Below, in pieces: positions 1 through 9,508 of a stretch of 64,000 nucleotides of DNA. The DNA is from Leptospira kanakyensis (lineage in GTDB: Bacteria > Spirochaetota > Leptospiria > Leptospirales > Leptospiraceae). Every line of letters begins with the position of its first letter. The stretch's first letter is position 1. A program made the translations under genes and the position numbers. The DNA lies in contig NZ_RQFG01000012.1 of NCBI RefSeq assembly GCF_004769235.1, positions 248,001 to 312,000 of the forward strand. Reading direction: 5' to 3'. The notes below the pieces were generated by a model. That model was not told the origin of the DNA. It worked only from the letters and a program-made list of their open reading frames with translations, and did not search any database.

Positions 1-112
1 CAATCCGTCCACAACGTCAACCGAAAGAAATCTTAAGATTGACGTTAATCACTGAGAGAACCATTTTTAAAGAATCTACTCATCCTCTTCTGTTCTTATT
101 TGAGGTTTAAAT

Positions 113-2659
113 ATGCAAACCAGGTCCAATCTCTCTCCTTGGTGGCAACAACCACTGAATGATACCTTAAATTCATTAGGTGTTGGAACCTATGGTCTAA
201 ATGGAGAGCAAGTAACCTCAAAACTCAAACAATTCGGTAAGAATGTTTTTTTAGACCGCAAAACAAAACCAATATGGCAAAAACTATTAGTCCGATTTAG
301 AAATCCTCTAATATTACTCCTATTATTTGCCAGTGCTGTTTCTGCATTTATGGGAGAATTTTCAAACTTCATCATCATTACCGTTTTAGTTTTTATTAGT
401 ATTATTCTAGATTTTATCCAAGAACACAAAGCGGGGAAAGCGGCAGAAAGTTTACGCCATTCCGTTTCTGTTCATGCAACGGTAGTTCGAGAAGGAATCG
501 CAACGAATATTCCTGTTTCACAAATTGTTCCAGGAGACCTTGTATTACTTTCTGCAGGTGATTTAGTTCCTGCCGACGGACGTGTGTTAGAAGCTAAGGA
601 TTTTTTTGTCAAACAAGCATTACTAACCGGCGAAACTTATCCTGTCGAAAAACATTCAGGAGAACTGGGATCAGTATCCAATGATATTACGGATGCATCA
701 AACGCAGTTTTTATGGGAACCTCTGTGATTAGCGGAAGCGCCAAAGTTCTAATTGTGAATACAGGTTTGGATACTGCGATGGGAGCCATTGCAGAAAACC
801 TAACCGTTTCACCTCCACCAAATTCCTTCGAACTCGGTACGGAAAAGTTTGGAATTCTCATCATGAGGATGACCATTCTTCTTGTACTTTTTGTTTTATT
901 GGTAAATGCAATTTTACATAAACCTTGGCTTGATTCTTTTTTATTTGCAGTAGCTTTAGCAGTTGGTTTGACACCAGAGTTACTACCTATGGTTACTTCG
1001 ATCACACTCTCACGCGGTGCAATTATGATGGCAAAAAAGAAAGTGATCGTAAAACAACTTTCCTCCATTCAAAATCTTGGATCAATGGATACACTTTGTA
1101 CGGATAAAACTGGAACCCTTACAGAATCAAAAATTAAACTAGAGAAACATGTAAACATTAATGGCGAATCAGATACACGTGTTTTAGAGTTGGCTTACCT
1201 AAACAGTTATTTTGAAACTGGATTAAAAAGTCCCTTAGATGAAGCCATTTTAGAACATAGAGAGATTCAAACAGAACGTTGGACAAAAATAGATGAAGTA
1301 CCCTTTGACTTCGAACGCCGAAGAGTATCGGTTCTATTGGATCCTAAGGATCAAAAAAACCGAATGTTGGTTGTGAAAGGTGCCCCTGAAGAAATCATCC
1401 AACTCTGCACACATTATGAAACAGAAAAAGAAACTATTGAACCGATAAACTCGATTGTTTTAGAAAAAATTCGTTCCGTTTACTCTTCCTTAGAAAAAGA
1501 AGGATTCAGAGTTTTAGGAATCGCCTGGAGAGAAGAAACAAAAGAACACATACATGCAGTTGTCAGTGATGAAACGGAACTAACACTTTCTGGATTTGCC
1601 GCTTTTTTAGACCCACCGAAAGCAAGTGCTAAGATAGCCTTATCTGAATTAAATGAGATTGGAGTTTCCGTAAAGGTAATTACCGGTGATAGCGAACTTG
1701 TTACTTTACATGTATGTTCTGAATTAAAAATGCAGGTACAAGGAATCCTCACAGGTAAAGAACTGGATCAAATGGATGATTCGGCACTGAAGTATCATAT
1801 AGAAACAACCAATCTATTTTGCCGGATGAATCCATCACAAAAAAACAGAATCATTCTAGCATTAAAAGAAAAAGGCCATGTGGTTGGGTATTTGGGTGAT
1901 GGTGTCAATGATGCACCTTCTCTACACTCTGCTGATGTGGGATTGTCTGTAGATTCTGCAGTCGATGTAGCTAAAGAGGCCGCGGATATGATTTTATTAG
2001 ATCACGATTTACATGTATTGTATGAAGGAGTGATGGAAGGTAGACGAACCTTTGGGAATATTATGAAATACATCATGATGGGAACAAGCTCCAATTTTGG
2101 AAATATGTTCAGTATGGCAGGGGCCGCTTTATTTTTGCCTTTTCTTCCCATGTTACCAACCCAAATCCTTCTCAACAATCTATTGTATGATATTTCGGAA
2201 ATACCGATTCCCTTAGATGAAGTAGATAAAGAAGAACTAAAATTGCCTAGAATCATGGACATTGGTTTCATACGAAATTTCATGTTAACGATAGGACCAA
2301 TCAGTTCAGCTTTTGATTTTTTGACCTTCTATGTAATGTTAACACTTTTACATGCAAACGAAGCTTTATTCCAAACGGGTTGGTTTGTAGAATCCCTTTG
2401 TACACAAGTTCTTGTAATCTTTATTATCAGAACACGAGGTAATCCAATCAAAAGTAGACCAAACCGAATTCTTGCAATTGTATCATTCAGTATCGCTGCC
2501 ATTGGTGCCTTGTTACCATTCACAGCAATCGGATCTTATTTTGGACTGGTTCCCCCGCCAATGGAGTTTTATGCCATCTTAGCTTCAATGGTTGTGATTT
2601 ATTTGATTGTGGTGGAATCGGTGAAACGAATGTTTTATCACTTTCAATATAGAAAATAA
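113..2659 (+). CDS. mgtA: Magnesium-translocating P-type ATPase (MgtA/MgtB-like)
   Basis: An 848-residue inner-membrane P-type ATPase of the P3B class, which brings Mg2+ into the cell at the cost of ATP. The sequence shows the actuator TGET loop (residues 172-175), the phosphorylation motif DKTGTLT with Asp331, the hinge GDGVNDAP (595-602), two hydrophobic helices near residues 60-100, a pair near 250-295 and a C-terminal set from about 660 on. The length is slightly below the roughly 900 residues of enterobacterial MgtA. The start ATG has GAGG eight bases upstream. The N-terminal MgtA-type extension and the PELLPM-like segment in the fourth helix favour Mg2+ over Ca2+. The preceding 112 bases are non-coding; I see no convincing Mg2+ riboswitch in so short a leader. 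Class is confident; substrate is inferred from family resemblance. Confidence 0.9.
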   Translation: MQTRSNLSPWWQQPLNDTLNSLGVGTYGLNGEQVTSKLKQFGKNVFLDRKTKPIWQKLLVRFRNPLILLLLFASAVSAFMGEFSNFIIITVLVFISIILDFIQEHKAGKAAESLRHSVSVHATVVREGIATNIPVSQIVPGDLVLLSAGDLVPADGRVLEAKDFFVKQALLTGETYPVEKHSGELGSVSNDITDASNAVFMGTSVISGSAKVLIVNTGLDTAMGAIAENLTVSPPPNSFELGTEKFGILIMRMTILLVLFVLLVNAILHKPWLDSFLFAVALAVGLTPELLPMVTSITLSRGAIMMAKKKVIVKQLSSIQNLGSMDTLCTDKTGTLTESKIKLEKHVNINGESDTRVLELAYLNSYFETGLKSPLDEAILEHREIQTERWTKIDEVPFDFERRRVSVLLDPKDQKNRMLVVKGAPEEIIQLCTHYETEKETIEPINSIVLEKIRSVYSSLEKEGFRVLGIAWREETKEHIHAVVSDETELTLSGFAAFLDPPKASAKIALSELNEIGVSVKVITGDSELVTLHVCSELKMQVQGILTGKELDQMDDSALKYHIETTNLFCRMNPSQKNRIILALKEKGHVVGYLGDGVNDAPSLHSADVGLSVDSAVDVAKEAADMILLDHDLHVLYEGVMEGRRTFGNIMKYIMMGTSSNFGNMFSMAGAALFLPFLPMLPTQILLNNLLYDISEIPIPLDEVDKEELKLPRIMDIGFIRNFMLTIGPISSAFDFLTFYVMLTLLHANEALFQTGWFVESLCTQVLVIFIIRTRGNPIKSRPNRILAIVSFSIAAIGALLPFTAIGSYFGLVPPPMEFYAILASMVVIYLIVVESVKRMFYHFQYRK

Positions 2660-2667
2660 AATCCAAA

Positions 2668-2772
2668 CGCCAGGGATCGTAGTGGAAATCCTTTACACGA
2701 ATGTGTAAAGATTGGAGCGGAGAGCCCGGTCGGAATACAATCGAATGATTGTATTGAATCCAATCCGAGGCG
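2668..2772. repeat. Double-hairpin intergenic repeat element between convergent genes
   Basis: Two perfect hairpins sit side by side. One has 8-bp arms (2691-2698 and 2703-2710) and one has 9-bp arms (2734-2742 and 2747-2755); both close on the same tetraloop GAAT. An outer pairing joins ATTGGA (2711-2716) to TCCAAT (2759-2764) and CGCC (2668-2671) to GGCG (2769-2772), so the whole could fold as a cruciform. The spacer is GC-rich and unlike the flanking coding DNA. It lies exactly between two convergent stop codons, which suggests a dispersed palindromic repeat also working as a bidirectional terminator. That role is inference. Confidence 0.55.
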
Positions 2773-2790
2773 CCCACACACAAACGGATG

Positions 2791-3129
2791 TTATTCTGAA
2801 GGTTTAGACTTTTTTTCGTCTTTTTTCTTTTTGGCTTCTTTCACTTTTTCTTTCATAACCTCTTTTTTCTCATCCCGTTTTTCTTTCCTGGCTGATTTCA
2901 TCTCTTCTAAAGTCACAGACCCATCAGCGTCTTTATCAAGTTCGGTAAAAAATCCCTCATGAAATTTTTGCCATTCTTCTTTGGAAATTTTGTTATCACC
3001 ATTTGTGTCCATTTTTTTGAAATGATCTCCTGGCATTCCATTTTTTCCGTGACCTTCATGGTCGTGGGCAACAAGGGAAACGAAGGAAAGAAAGGTTACA
3101 CCTGTCAATATGGTTATAATTTTTTTCAT
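2791..3129 (-). CDS. Exported EF-hand calcium-binding protein
   Basis: A 112-residue protein with an N-terminal export signal (hydrophobic residues 4-20 after MKK) and two EF-hand loops: DTNGDNKISKEE at 41-52 and DKDADGSVTLEE at 65-76. Both keep the Asp/Asn positions 1, 3, 5 and the Glu at 12 needed to bind Ca2+. The C-terminal 35 residues are almost entirely Lys, Glu and Asp, a highly charged tail probably helical. GGAGG lies seven bases before the ATG. A short His-rich stretch (HDHEGHGK) follows the signal. The family is a small periplasmic or secreted calcium sensor/buffer; no enzymatic domain is visible and the partner is unknown. Convergent with the Mg2+ ATPase gene. Confidence 0.8.
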   Translation of the reverse strand: MKKIITILTGVTFLSFVSLVAHDHEGHGKNGMPGDHFKKMDTNGDNKISKEEWQKFHEGFFTELDKDADGSVTLEEMKSARKEKRDEKKEVMKEKVKEAKKKKDEKKSKPSE

Positions 3130-3300
3130 AGAAAAACCTCCGCTGTAGTTTTTGGCAGATTTTTATCCGAGTCAACACCTTAGTTAGAAATTTATTGATT
3201 TCATATTTTTTATATTGATTCTAGTTTCTGACTTCCGAAACGATTTTTGTTCGTTTATCATTTTGGATCGGGAATATGGTTTCTTAATGGAACAGGAATC

Positions 3301-3336
3301 AAAAAAAAAGGCCAGAGTCCAACAAAGACCCTGACC
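3301..3336 (-). terminator. Intrinsic terminator for the acyl-CoA dehydrogenase operon
   Basis: Read on the minus strand, a 10-bp stem (3327-3336 with 3310-3319, two G-U pairs) with a 7-base loop is followed directly by nine T residues (3301-3309). A smaller 7-bp hairpin (3355-3361 with 3369-3375) lies between it and the gene. This is the classic Rho-independent arrangement, 60 bases after the stop of the upstream minus-strand gene. Confidence 0.85.
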
Positions 3337-3395
3337 ATTTTCCTCTTACATTTTGCCTACTGTAACATAGTAGGCGAACGACAATCTAATACTCT

Positions 3396-5144
3396 TTATC
3401 CGAAATTTTGAATTCGATACAAAGAAGATTGTGCAATGGCTGCACTATCGATCACAAATGCTCGACTATCTTTTTCCCATGAAAGTTTAGTTTTTGGGTC
3501 TGTGATTTTGGGAATTGATTTTTCGTATAACAAACTGCAGAGGTAACGAGCCATTTGGATCATTAGGTTTTCTGCAACTGTTTCTTTTCGAACATCTTCT
3601 TCAATGTCTCGCATCACTCGAATGGATTCTTCCAAAACTCTCTCTTGTTCCAACAAAAAGGAGGATGGTGAAGGAATCTCTGCTTTTAACGAATTAAGAT
3701 ACTTTCTGAAATTTCCATCTCCCGCCATACCTGCAAGGATGGCCCCTGTCGCAATTCGAACGTGGATTTGGCTTGTTCCTTCATAGATTGTATTGATACG
3801 AGAATCACGGAACATACGAGAGATATCATAATCTTCAGTATATCCGGCCCCACCAAATACCTGTACGGCGAGATTTGTACATTTATGTCCTTCTTCGGAA
3901 CTATAATACTTGGCAATTGGAGTGAGAGTGGATGCAAGAGTTGACCAATACTTTACTTTTGTGTCTTTTCTAATCTCCCGATCATCCTTTCCTGATTTTT
4001 CCATTCGAATTTGGTGGTGTTGGTACATATCAATCACACGAGCTGTTTCCAAAGTAAGAAGTCGCATTGCATTGGTTTCTCGTTTGATTTTATGGATCAT
4101 TTCTGCTACCGCAGGAATCTCACCAATGGCTTTTCCAAATTGTTTTCTTTCACCTGCATACTTTACACATTCATAATACGCAGCAGCTCCCCCACCACAT
4201 CCACCGGAGGCACTGACTAAACGCATAAAGTTAGTCATACCCGCCGTATAACGAGTGAGACCAAGACCTTCTTCACCTAAAATTTCGCCATATGTGTTTT
4301 CATAAACAATCTCACATGTGGGAGAAGCATGGATCCCCATTTTTTTCTCGATACCCGCAACAAAAACATCTTCACTTTTTACAATGAATACAGAAAGTCC
4401 TCTGGCTCCACCCTCAGATTTTCCAGTGCGTGCTAAAGTGAGAAGGAGCGCAGGATGATCACCCAAACCACAACCTTGTGATATAAATCGTTTAGTTCCC
4501 GTTAAGCGGTAACTCCCATCTTCTTGTTTGACTGCATAAGTTCTTACATTATTAAGATCTGAACCATAATCAGGTTCTGTGAGAGACATAGCAAACAAAC
4601 ACTCACCATTGGCAGCCTTGGTAGCATAGGTTTCCACTTGTTCGGGAGTTCCAAACCGGTCTACAATTTGAGCTAAGTTGAGTAAGGTGGTTGTCATACA
4701 AAATGCAACATCGGCCCTTGCCATAAGCATGGCATACAGTGCACCAACAGTTGCCGGGAAAGCAAGACCACCCGCTTCTCTGGAAAGGGAATACGCCATA
4801 AGGCCGGTGTTCCGAAATTTTTCGTAGATCTCTACTGTTTCTTTGGGAAAAATCACCTTTCCATTGGAATACTTCAATTCATTTCGATCCATAGTTTGGG
4901 ATTTTTGCGAGACATCGTTTCCAAAAAAATCACCCATTGCATCCAAACTCGAAGTGTATAATTCGATAGCTTCTTCTTTAGTGGAAGGAGCCATTTCGTA
5001 ACGAGGGTTATTTGTTTTTACAAATATTTGGTGGTCGAAAAAACCTTCCCCTTCGGTTTCCTTAATGATGGAATCCCAATCAAGAAGTTGGTTAAAAATT
5101 GTTTGTAAATCTTCGTCTTCTGAAAAATAGTTATTTGCGATCAT
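3396..5144 (-). CDS. Acyl-CoA dehydrogenase with extended C-terminal domain
   Basis: A 582-residue FAD enzyme that introduces the alpha-beta double bond into fatty acyl-CoA, the first step of beta-oxidation. The central segment shows the family pattern (FAMSLTEPDYGSDL for FAD/substrate binding, GIHASPT, FGGAGYTED) and the catalytic glutamate in YEGTSQIH (Glu455). It is longer than the roughly 380-residue short forms; the extra C-terminal part from about 480 matches the larger FadE/AcdB-type enzymes. AGGAG lies at normal distance before the ATG and overlaps the stop codon of the upstream dienoyl-CoA reductase gene nine bases away, so the two are translationally linked. Probably controlled by the TetR regulator divergent from the operon. 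Chain-length specificity cannot be read. Confidence 0.9.
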   Translation of the reverse strand: MIANNYFSEDEDLQTIFNQLLDWDSIIKETEGEGFFDHQIFVKTNNPRYEMAPSTKEEAIELYTSSLDAMGDFFGNDVSQKSQTMDRNELKYSNGKVIFPKETVEIYEKFRNTGLMAYSLSREAGGLAFPATVGALYAMLMARADVAFCMTTTLLNLAQIVDRFGTPEQVETYATKAANGECLFAMSLTEPDYGSDLNNVRTYAVKQEDGSYRLTGTKRFISQGCGLGDHPALLLTLARTGKSEGGARGLSVFIVKSEDVFVAGIEKKMGIHASPTCEIVYENTYGEILGEEGLGLTRYTAGMTNFMRLVSASGGCGGGAAAYYECVKYAGERKQFGKAIGEIPAVAEMIHKIKRETNAMRLLTLETARVIDMYQHHQIRMEKSGKDDREIRKDTKVKYWSTLASTLTPIAKYYSSEEGHKCTNLAVQVFGGAGYTEDYDISRMFRDSRINTIYEGTSQIHVRIATGAILAGMAGDGNFRKYLNSLKAEIPSPSSFLLEQERVLEESIRVMRDIEEDVRKETVAENLMIQMARYLCSLLYEKSIPKITDPKTKLSWEKDSRAFVIDSAAIAQSSLYRIQNFG

Positions 5145-5153
5145 ATTTATCTC

Positions 5154-7151
5154 CTAATGAATGCTATGTGCTGCTTCTAAACCTTCTAAAAATGCTCTTT
5201 TGGCATCAATGTTCCTTGGATCCTTTGCCCCACCAATCACGATGGTTTGTTTGTTTGGGTATTTGGCTTGGAATTCTTCTAGAACGGAATTTTCTTTTTC
5301 CTGACCAACACACAAAACTAGAGAATCACAAGGATACAAAAATTCTTCTCCGTTTTTTAGTTCTACTTTTAATCCCTCTTTTGTCACTTCTTTGTATGTG
5401 AGTCCATGATAGAACTCAACTCCCACAGACTCTAACTCTTGTTTGAGTGCCCAAAACGTTGTCGGCCCAAGACCAGCTCCATGTTTTCCATTCCTACGAA
5501 ACACGGCAACATCTCGGTGTGCTTTTTCTTTTTGAACCACAGCATTGGTAAAGGAACTGATATTGTATTTTTTATCATAGGAGTTTAAAGTAGGATCGTC
5601 TTCTTCCGTCAATCTATGTGCTACGTCCACACCAATCCCTCCTCCCCCAATCACTGCCACACGTTTTCCTGGTTTGAATTTTCCTGTGAGATAATCAGTA
5701 TAATTTCCAGACGGAAGATTTTCTAGTCCTTTTAGAGAAAACTCACGTGGTTTCACACCACTTGCAAAAATGGTAACATCCGGATTTTCTGTTTCTAACA
5801 ATGTTAAGGTTGCATCTGTGTTCAAACGAATGTTTACACCGAGGGCAGGAAGTTCATTGGAAAAATAACGAATGGTTTCTTTAAACTCTGATTTACCTGG
5901 AATGTTGGAAGCCAATTGGAATTGACCACCAAGTACATTTGCTTTTTCTACAAGAGTGACTTTGTGTCCGAGACTCGCACTCGCACGTGCCGCTTCAAGC
6001 CCCGCAGGTCCCGTTCCAATCACGAGGACTTTTTTTGGATCCTTTGTTTTTGGTTTTGTAAATTCCAATTCATGTACCGCTTCTGGATTCACAATACAAG
6101 AAACAAATTTTTCTTGGAAGGCATGATCAAGACAGGCTTGGTTACAGGCCACACAAGTGTTGATTCGGTTTGACATTCCCTCTTGGAATTTTTTAACAAT
6201 GGATGCATCTGCAAGGAATGGCCTTGCCATCGAAATGATATCGGCTTTATTTTCATCAAAAACCTTTTGCATCGTGATGGGATCATTCACTCGGTTTGAA
6301 GCAATGATAGGAACTCCCGGTGTGTTCTCTTTGATACGACTGGCAATGGGGATCCAAGCCCCTCTGGGAACTAATTGGCTAATAGTGGGGATTCTTGATT
6401 CATGCCAACCAATTCCAATATTTAAAGCAGATACTTTTTCATATCGCAAAACCTGCGCTAGTCGAATGACTTCTTCAAAACTTGGATTTCCTGGGATCAG
6501 ATCAATCCCCGACATACGAAAGATCACAGGGAAACCTTCGGGGAGTTGTTTTTTAACTGCTCGCAGAACCTCAATGGATAAATTCATCCTCCGTTCTGCA
6601 TCCCCACCAAAATAATCATCTCTATGATTTGTCACAGGAGAGAAAAACTGATTGAGAAGATAACCTTCACTCCCCATAATTTCTACAGCCCCAAACCCAG
6701 ATTCTTTGGCGAGTTTTGCCGCTACTCCGAAGTCTTCGATGGTTTTCCAACATTCATCTTCTGTAAGGGCTTTTGGCACATAACGATTGATTGGTGCACG
6801 GATTGCCGAAGGAGCCACACAATTTCTATCAGCAGCATATCGCCCTGCGTGAAAAAGCTGCGCACACATGGTTCCTTTTCCTAGGAGCAGTTCGTTCATT
6901 CGTTTTAACTCTTTGGCATGTTCTGGATTTTGGATGTTAAAAAATGTCCGAGAACCTTTTCCCTCTTCATTCACACTAATCCCACCAGTAACAATGAGAG
7001 AAACTCCACCTTCGAACCGTTTGCCATAAAAAGCCGCCATCCTTTCGGCAGTTCCGGTTTCTCCTTCCACACCGAGGTGCATGGATCCCATAATAAAACG
7101 ATTGGGGAGAGTTAAGTTTCCAATGGAAATAGGTGAAAATGCTGTATTCAT
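5154..7151 (-). CDS. fadH: 2,4-dienoyl-CoA reductase (NADPH), FadH type
   Basis: A three-cofactor flavoenzyme needed to degrade unsaturated fatty acids. The N-terminal old-yellow-enzyme barrel shows the substrate residues in GSEGYLLNQF and NHRDDYFGG. The 4Fe-4S cluster cysteines are Cys333, Cys336, Cys340 and Cys352. The C-terminal half has FAD and NADPH Rossmann motifs (VIGTGPAGLEAARA, VIGGGGIGVDVA). With the start chosen at 7151 it is 665 residues, close to E. coli FadH (672). An in-frame ATG at 7187 exists, but it would place an operator-like palindrome (7181-7193) inside the gene, and AAGGA precedes the 7151 ATG, so I prefer 7151. First gene of a two-gene operon with the acyl-CoA dehydrogenase. 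Confidence 0.88.
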   Translation of the reverse strand: MNTAFSPISIGNLTLPNRFIMGSMHLGVEGETGTAERMAAFYGKRFEGGVSLIVTGGISVNEEGKGSRTFFNIQNPEHAKELKRMNELLLGKGTMCAQLFHAGRYAADRNCVAPSAIRAPINRYVPKALTEDECWKTIEDFGVAAKLAKESGFGAVEIMGSEGYLLNQFFSPVTNHRDDYFGGDAERRMNLSIEVLRAVKKQLPEGFPVIFRMSGIDLIPGNPSFEEVIRLAQVLRYEKVSALNIGIGWHESRIPTISQLVPRGAWIPIASRIKENTPGVPIIASNRVNDPITMQKVFDENKADIISMARPFLADASIVKKFQEGMSNRINTCVACNQACLDHAFQEKFVSCIVNPEAVHELEFTKPKTKDPKKVLVIGTGPAGLEAARASASLGHKVTLVEKANVLGGQFQLASNIPGKSEFKETIRYFSNELPALGVNIRLNTDATLTLLETENPDVTIFASGVKPREFSLKGLENLPSGNYTDYLTGKFKPGKRVAVIGGGGIGVDVAHRLTEEDDPTLNSYDKKYNISSFTNAVVQKEKAHRDVAVFRRNGKHGAGLGPTTFWALKQELESVGVEFYHGLTYKEVTKEGLKVELKNGEEFLYPCDSLVLCVGQEKENSVLEEFQAKYPNKQTIVIGGAKDPRNIDAKRAFLEGLEAAHSIH

Positions 7152-7180
7152 ACTCGTAAAAATCCTTAGATCTGAATAAT

Positions 7181-7236
7181 TTACCATTGGTAATATAATT
7201 AAGAATCACGACAAGCCGTAAATTTACCACCGGTAA
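7181..7236. promoter_or_regulatory. Two palindromic TetR-type operators
   Basis: Two copies of TTACC-N3-GGTAA, at 7181-7193 and 7224-7236, 43 bases apart, fill the space between the divergent fadH and TetR genes. Both are near-perfect dyads of the size bound by TetR dimers. The position fits repression of fadH-acd and autoregulation; the link to the neighbouring regulator is inference. Confidence 0.75.
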
Positions 7237-7278
7237 TTAACACTAGTCACTAAAAGAGTCTGCGATAGAATTGGGGAA

Positions 7279-7929
7279 ATGGCGGTTTCGAAAAAAAAAC
7301 TTACTCCCAAAAAACTAAAAACGGCGGGCCGCCCTTCCAAAGAAAATGGTGTCAATGTCCGCGAGGCTCTCATCCAAGCAGGGGTAGAACTACTCGAAAA
7401 TACTTCTCTAGAAGATATTTCCCTTCGCAAAGTAGCGGCAAAAGCTGGGGTGAGTCATGTCGCCAGTTACCATCACTTTGAAAATAAAAATGCTCTCTTT
7501 TCCGCAATTGCGGAAATTGGATTCCAAAAGTATTTTGAAACTTACCAAAAAGAATTAGAAAAAACAGACCAAGACTTCAAAGGAAGATACCGTGCTCTTG
7601 GATGGACTTATTTTCAATTCATCATGGCCAACAGGCAGTTCGCAAGGATTATGTTTGGTGGGATGGGTGTGGATCTTAAAAACCATCCAACACTTTCTGG
7701 TGTATCAAGAAGAACCTATCGTCAGTTACATGAAATCATTCGAATGGGCCAAAGGCTCGGGTTTTTGGAACAGGGAAAAACAAGAGAAAAAACTTTAGCT
7801 TCTTGGGCGATGATCCACGGGATTGCCATGTTGTTTTTAGAAGGTAGGTTGCAGATGAAAAACGATCCAAAAGAGATGGAAAATTTCATCCAAACGGTCA
7901 CAGAGTACGCATATATCGGAATGAAATAA
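7279..7929 (+). CDS. TetR/AcrR family transcriptional regulator (fatty-acid operon)
   Basis: A 216-residue one-component regulator. A basic N-terminal tail (residues 1-22) precedes the TetR DNA-binding domain, with the helix-turn-helix at about 47-70 (SLRKVAAKAGVSHVASYHHF). The C-terminal part has the WHG-type ligand domain pattern (FARIMFGGMG, ASWAMIHGIAMLF). It is divergent from the fadH-acyl-CoA dehydrogenase operon and the gap carries two TTACC-N3-GGTAA palindromes, so it most likely represses that operon and itself until an acyl-CoA or fatty acid binds. The ligand is inferred from context only. A purine-rich GGGGAA lies just before the ATG. Confidence 0.85.
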   Translation: MAVSKKKLTPKKLKTAGRPSKENGVNVREALIQAGVELLENTSLEDISLRKVAAKAGVSHVASYHHFENKNALFSAIAEIGFQKYFETYQKELEKTDQDFKGRYRALGWTYFQFIMANRQFARIMFGGMGVDLKNHPTLSGVSRRTYRQLHEIIRMGQRLGFLEQGKTREKTLASWAMIHGIAMLFLEGRLQMKNDPKEMENFIQTVTEYAYIGMK

Positions 7930-8007
7930 ATTCGCCTAGATTCCAAGAAAACTTTGGAAATTTATTGCCTAATAACCAATCACAGATATCATACTGACTC
8001 ATCTGTG

Positions 8008-9498
8008 ATGCGAAAATATATAAAACCTTTCCAAATGAACCTAATCTTAGTTTTTGTTCTTATATTTGTTCAATTCCATTGTTTGTTGAATCCGATTGTT
8101 CGGGAAATTTTAGATTTAGATCCCTCCAAAAAGAAGAACAACCTTCTCCAGTTAAGTATCCTTCTTGGTTTGTATGGGGGCCCTTCCGCCACCATCACTC
8201 CGTCTGTTGGTTTTGTCATTCTCGCTGATACAAAAATCCGTGTGGTCTTCAATCGGAGTATGAATCCCACTTCTCTCACTGCCATTCTAGGAATTCCTCT
8301 CAACCAAACTTGGTCAGATACCTTCGTGGCCAATGATACTGTTGTTCTTTCTGGTTCCCTCCCTGTAGGAAAAAACAGTTTCCAGTTGGATGGGAGTGAC
8401 TCGAATGGATTTCGTTTAGCAACCGTTACAGGAACTTATACGATCCTTGCTGCCAATACAAATTTATACTATGTTAGCCCCTCTGGCAATAATGGTAATC
8501 CAGGAACCACACCAGGAAGTGCCAAACTAACAATTCCTTCTGCCATCACAGGAGCAACCGCTCCCGCAGCCATTTTGGTCTCCGAAGGTAACTATCTTGT
8601 GGACAGTGGTCTCGGAACTCAAGTGAACTTGGTAAATAATGTTTCGTTATACGGTGGGTTTAGTTCTGATTTTTTAAATCGGATTTCAAATTTATACATA
8701 ACAAAAATTGAGGATACAACAGTATCTGTGGTTCCCGATTCTCTCACAATCAGTGCAGGCGGCACAATCACATCCTCTACCATTTTGGATGGATTTACGA
8801 TACGAGGATCATCGAATCCAAATGCCACCGCAGGAACCTCCATGGCGATCTATTGTTTTTCTGGTTCACCGACAATCACAAACAACCGTGTGGAAGCTGG
8901 CTCAAACATTAACGGAAATTCGGTGGGTATACTCTTAGAGTCATCTTCTGCAAATATAGCAAACAATACGATACATGGTGGAGTTTCGACTACCCAATCT
9001 ACTTTTGGAATCTCCGTTGGACTTAGTTCCTCACCAACCATTACAAGTAATGTCATTAATGGAGGAAATGCTCTAGATTCTGCTCATGGAATCTATAACA
9101 CTCCCCATGCGAACACTCCGACCATCATAAACAACACAGTTGAGGGAGGCACGGGAAGTATTTCTTATGGGCTCAATTCTAGTTATCCTTCTAATTCCAT
9201 AGTCACGGGAAACAGTTTTGATGGAGGAACGGGTAACACTAGTATGGCAATCTATCATGGTTTTGGCGCCGGTGATGTAAATGCCTACCAGCAGAATACA
9301 CTTTTTACCACTGGCGGAACCAATCGGTATTGTTTTTATGAAGGTGGGGGAACCAATCCATTGAGTTTCAATGGAAACAGACTGTTTAATTGCCCCACAG
9401 CCCTATATTTTGATAACGCATCTACCTTCATTAACGATATTGGAACCATCAATGGAGGCACTGCTGGTGGTGCAAGTTTTACTGGTAACTACCAATAA
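8008..9498 (+). CDS. Right-handed beta-helix lipoprotein (DUF1565-like)
   Basis: A 496-residue predicted outer-membrane or surface lipoprotein. The signal ends at FVQFHC (Cys25), a loose spirochaete lipobox. Residues about 55-130 look like an Ig-like domain (IRVVFNRSMNPTSL). YYVSPSGNNGNPGT (about residue 150) starts a DUF1565-type parallel beta-helix with repeated rungs of the form SPTITNN, ANIANNTIHGG and PTIINNTVEGG. Such folds bind or cleave polysaccharides or act as adhesins; no catalytic residues can be assigned. The reading frame is open upstream to a TTG at 7954, but the ATG at 8008 gives a normal-length signal peptide. No clear Shine-Dalgarno sequence precedes it. It stands alone between two TetR genes. 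Confidence 0.75.
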   Translation: MRKYIKPFQMNLILVFVLIFVQFHCLLNPIVREILDLDPSKKKNNLLQLSILLGLYGGPSATITPSVGFVILADTKIRVVFNRSMNPTSLTAILGIPLNQTWSDTFVANDTVVLSGSLPVGKNSFQLDGSDSNGFRLATVTGTYTILAANTNLYYVSPSGNNGNPGTTPGSAKLTIPSAITGATAPAAILVSEGNYLVDSGLGTQVNLVNNVSLYGGFSSDFLNRISNLYITKIEDTTVSVVPDSLTISAGGTITSSTILDGFTIRGSSNPNATAGTSMAIYCFSGSPTITNNRVEAGSNINGNSVGILLESSSANIANNTIHGGVSTTQSTFGISVGLSSSPTITSNVINGGNALDSAHGIYNTPHANTPTIINNTVEGGTGSISYGLNSSYPSNSIVTGNSFDGGTGNTSMAIYHGFGAGDVNAYQQNTLFTTGGTNRYCFYEGGGTNPLSFNGNRLFNCPTALYFDNASTFINDIGTINGGTAGGASFTGNYQ

Positions 9499-9508
9499 TA
9501 ACACATTT

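Noticed and set aside
1..112. Mg2+ riboswitch or upstream regulatory peptide for the MgtA-like gene
   Set aside because: Only 112 bases are visible and I see no conserved M-box features; the leader may extend beyond the window.
637..1068. Minus-strand frame of 143 codons inside the Mg2+ ATPase gene
   Set aside because: It is antisense to a strongly conserved P-type ATPase region and has no start signal or known domain.
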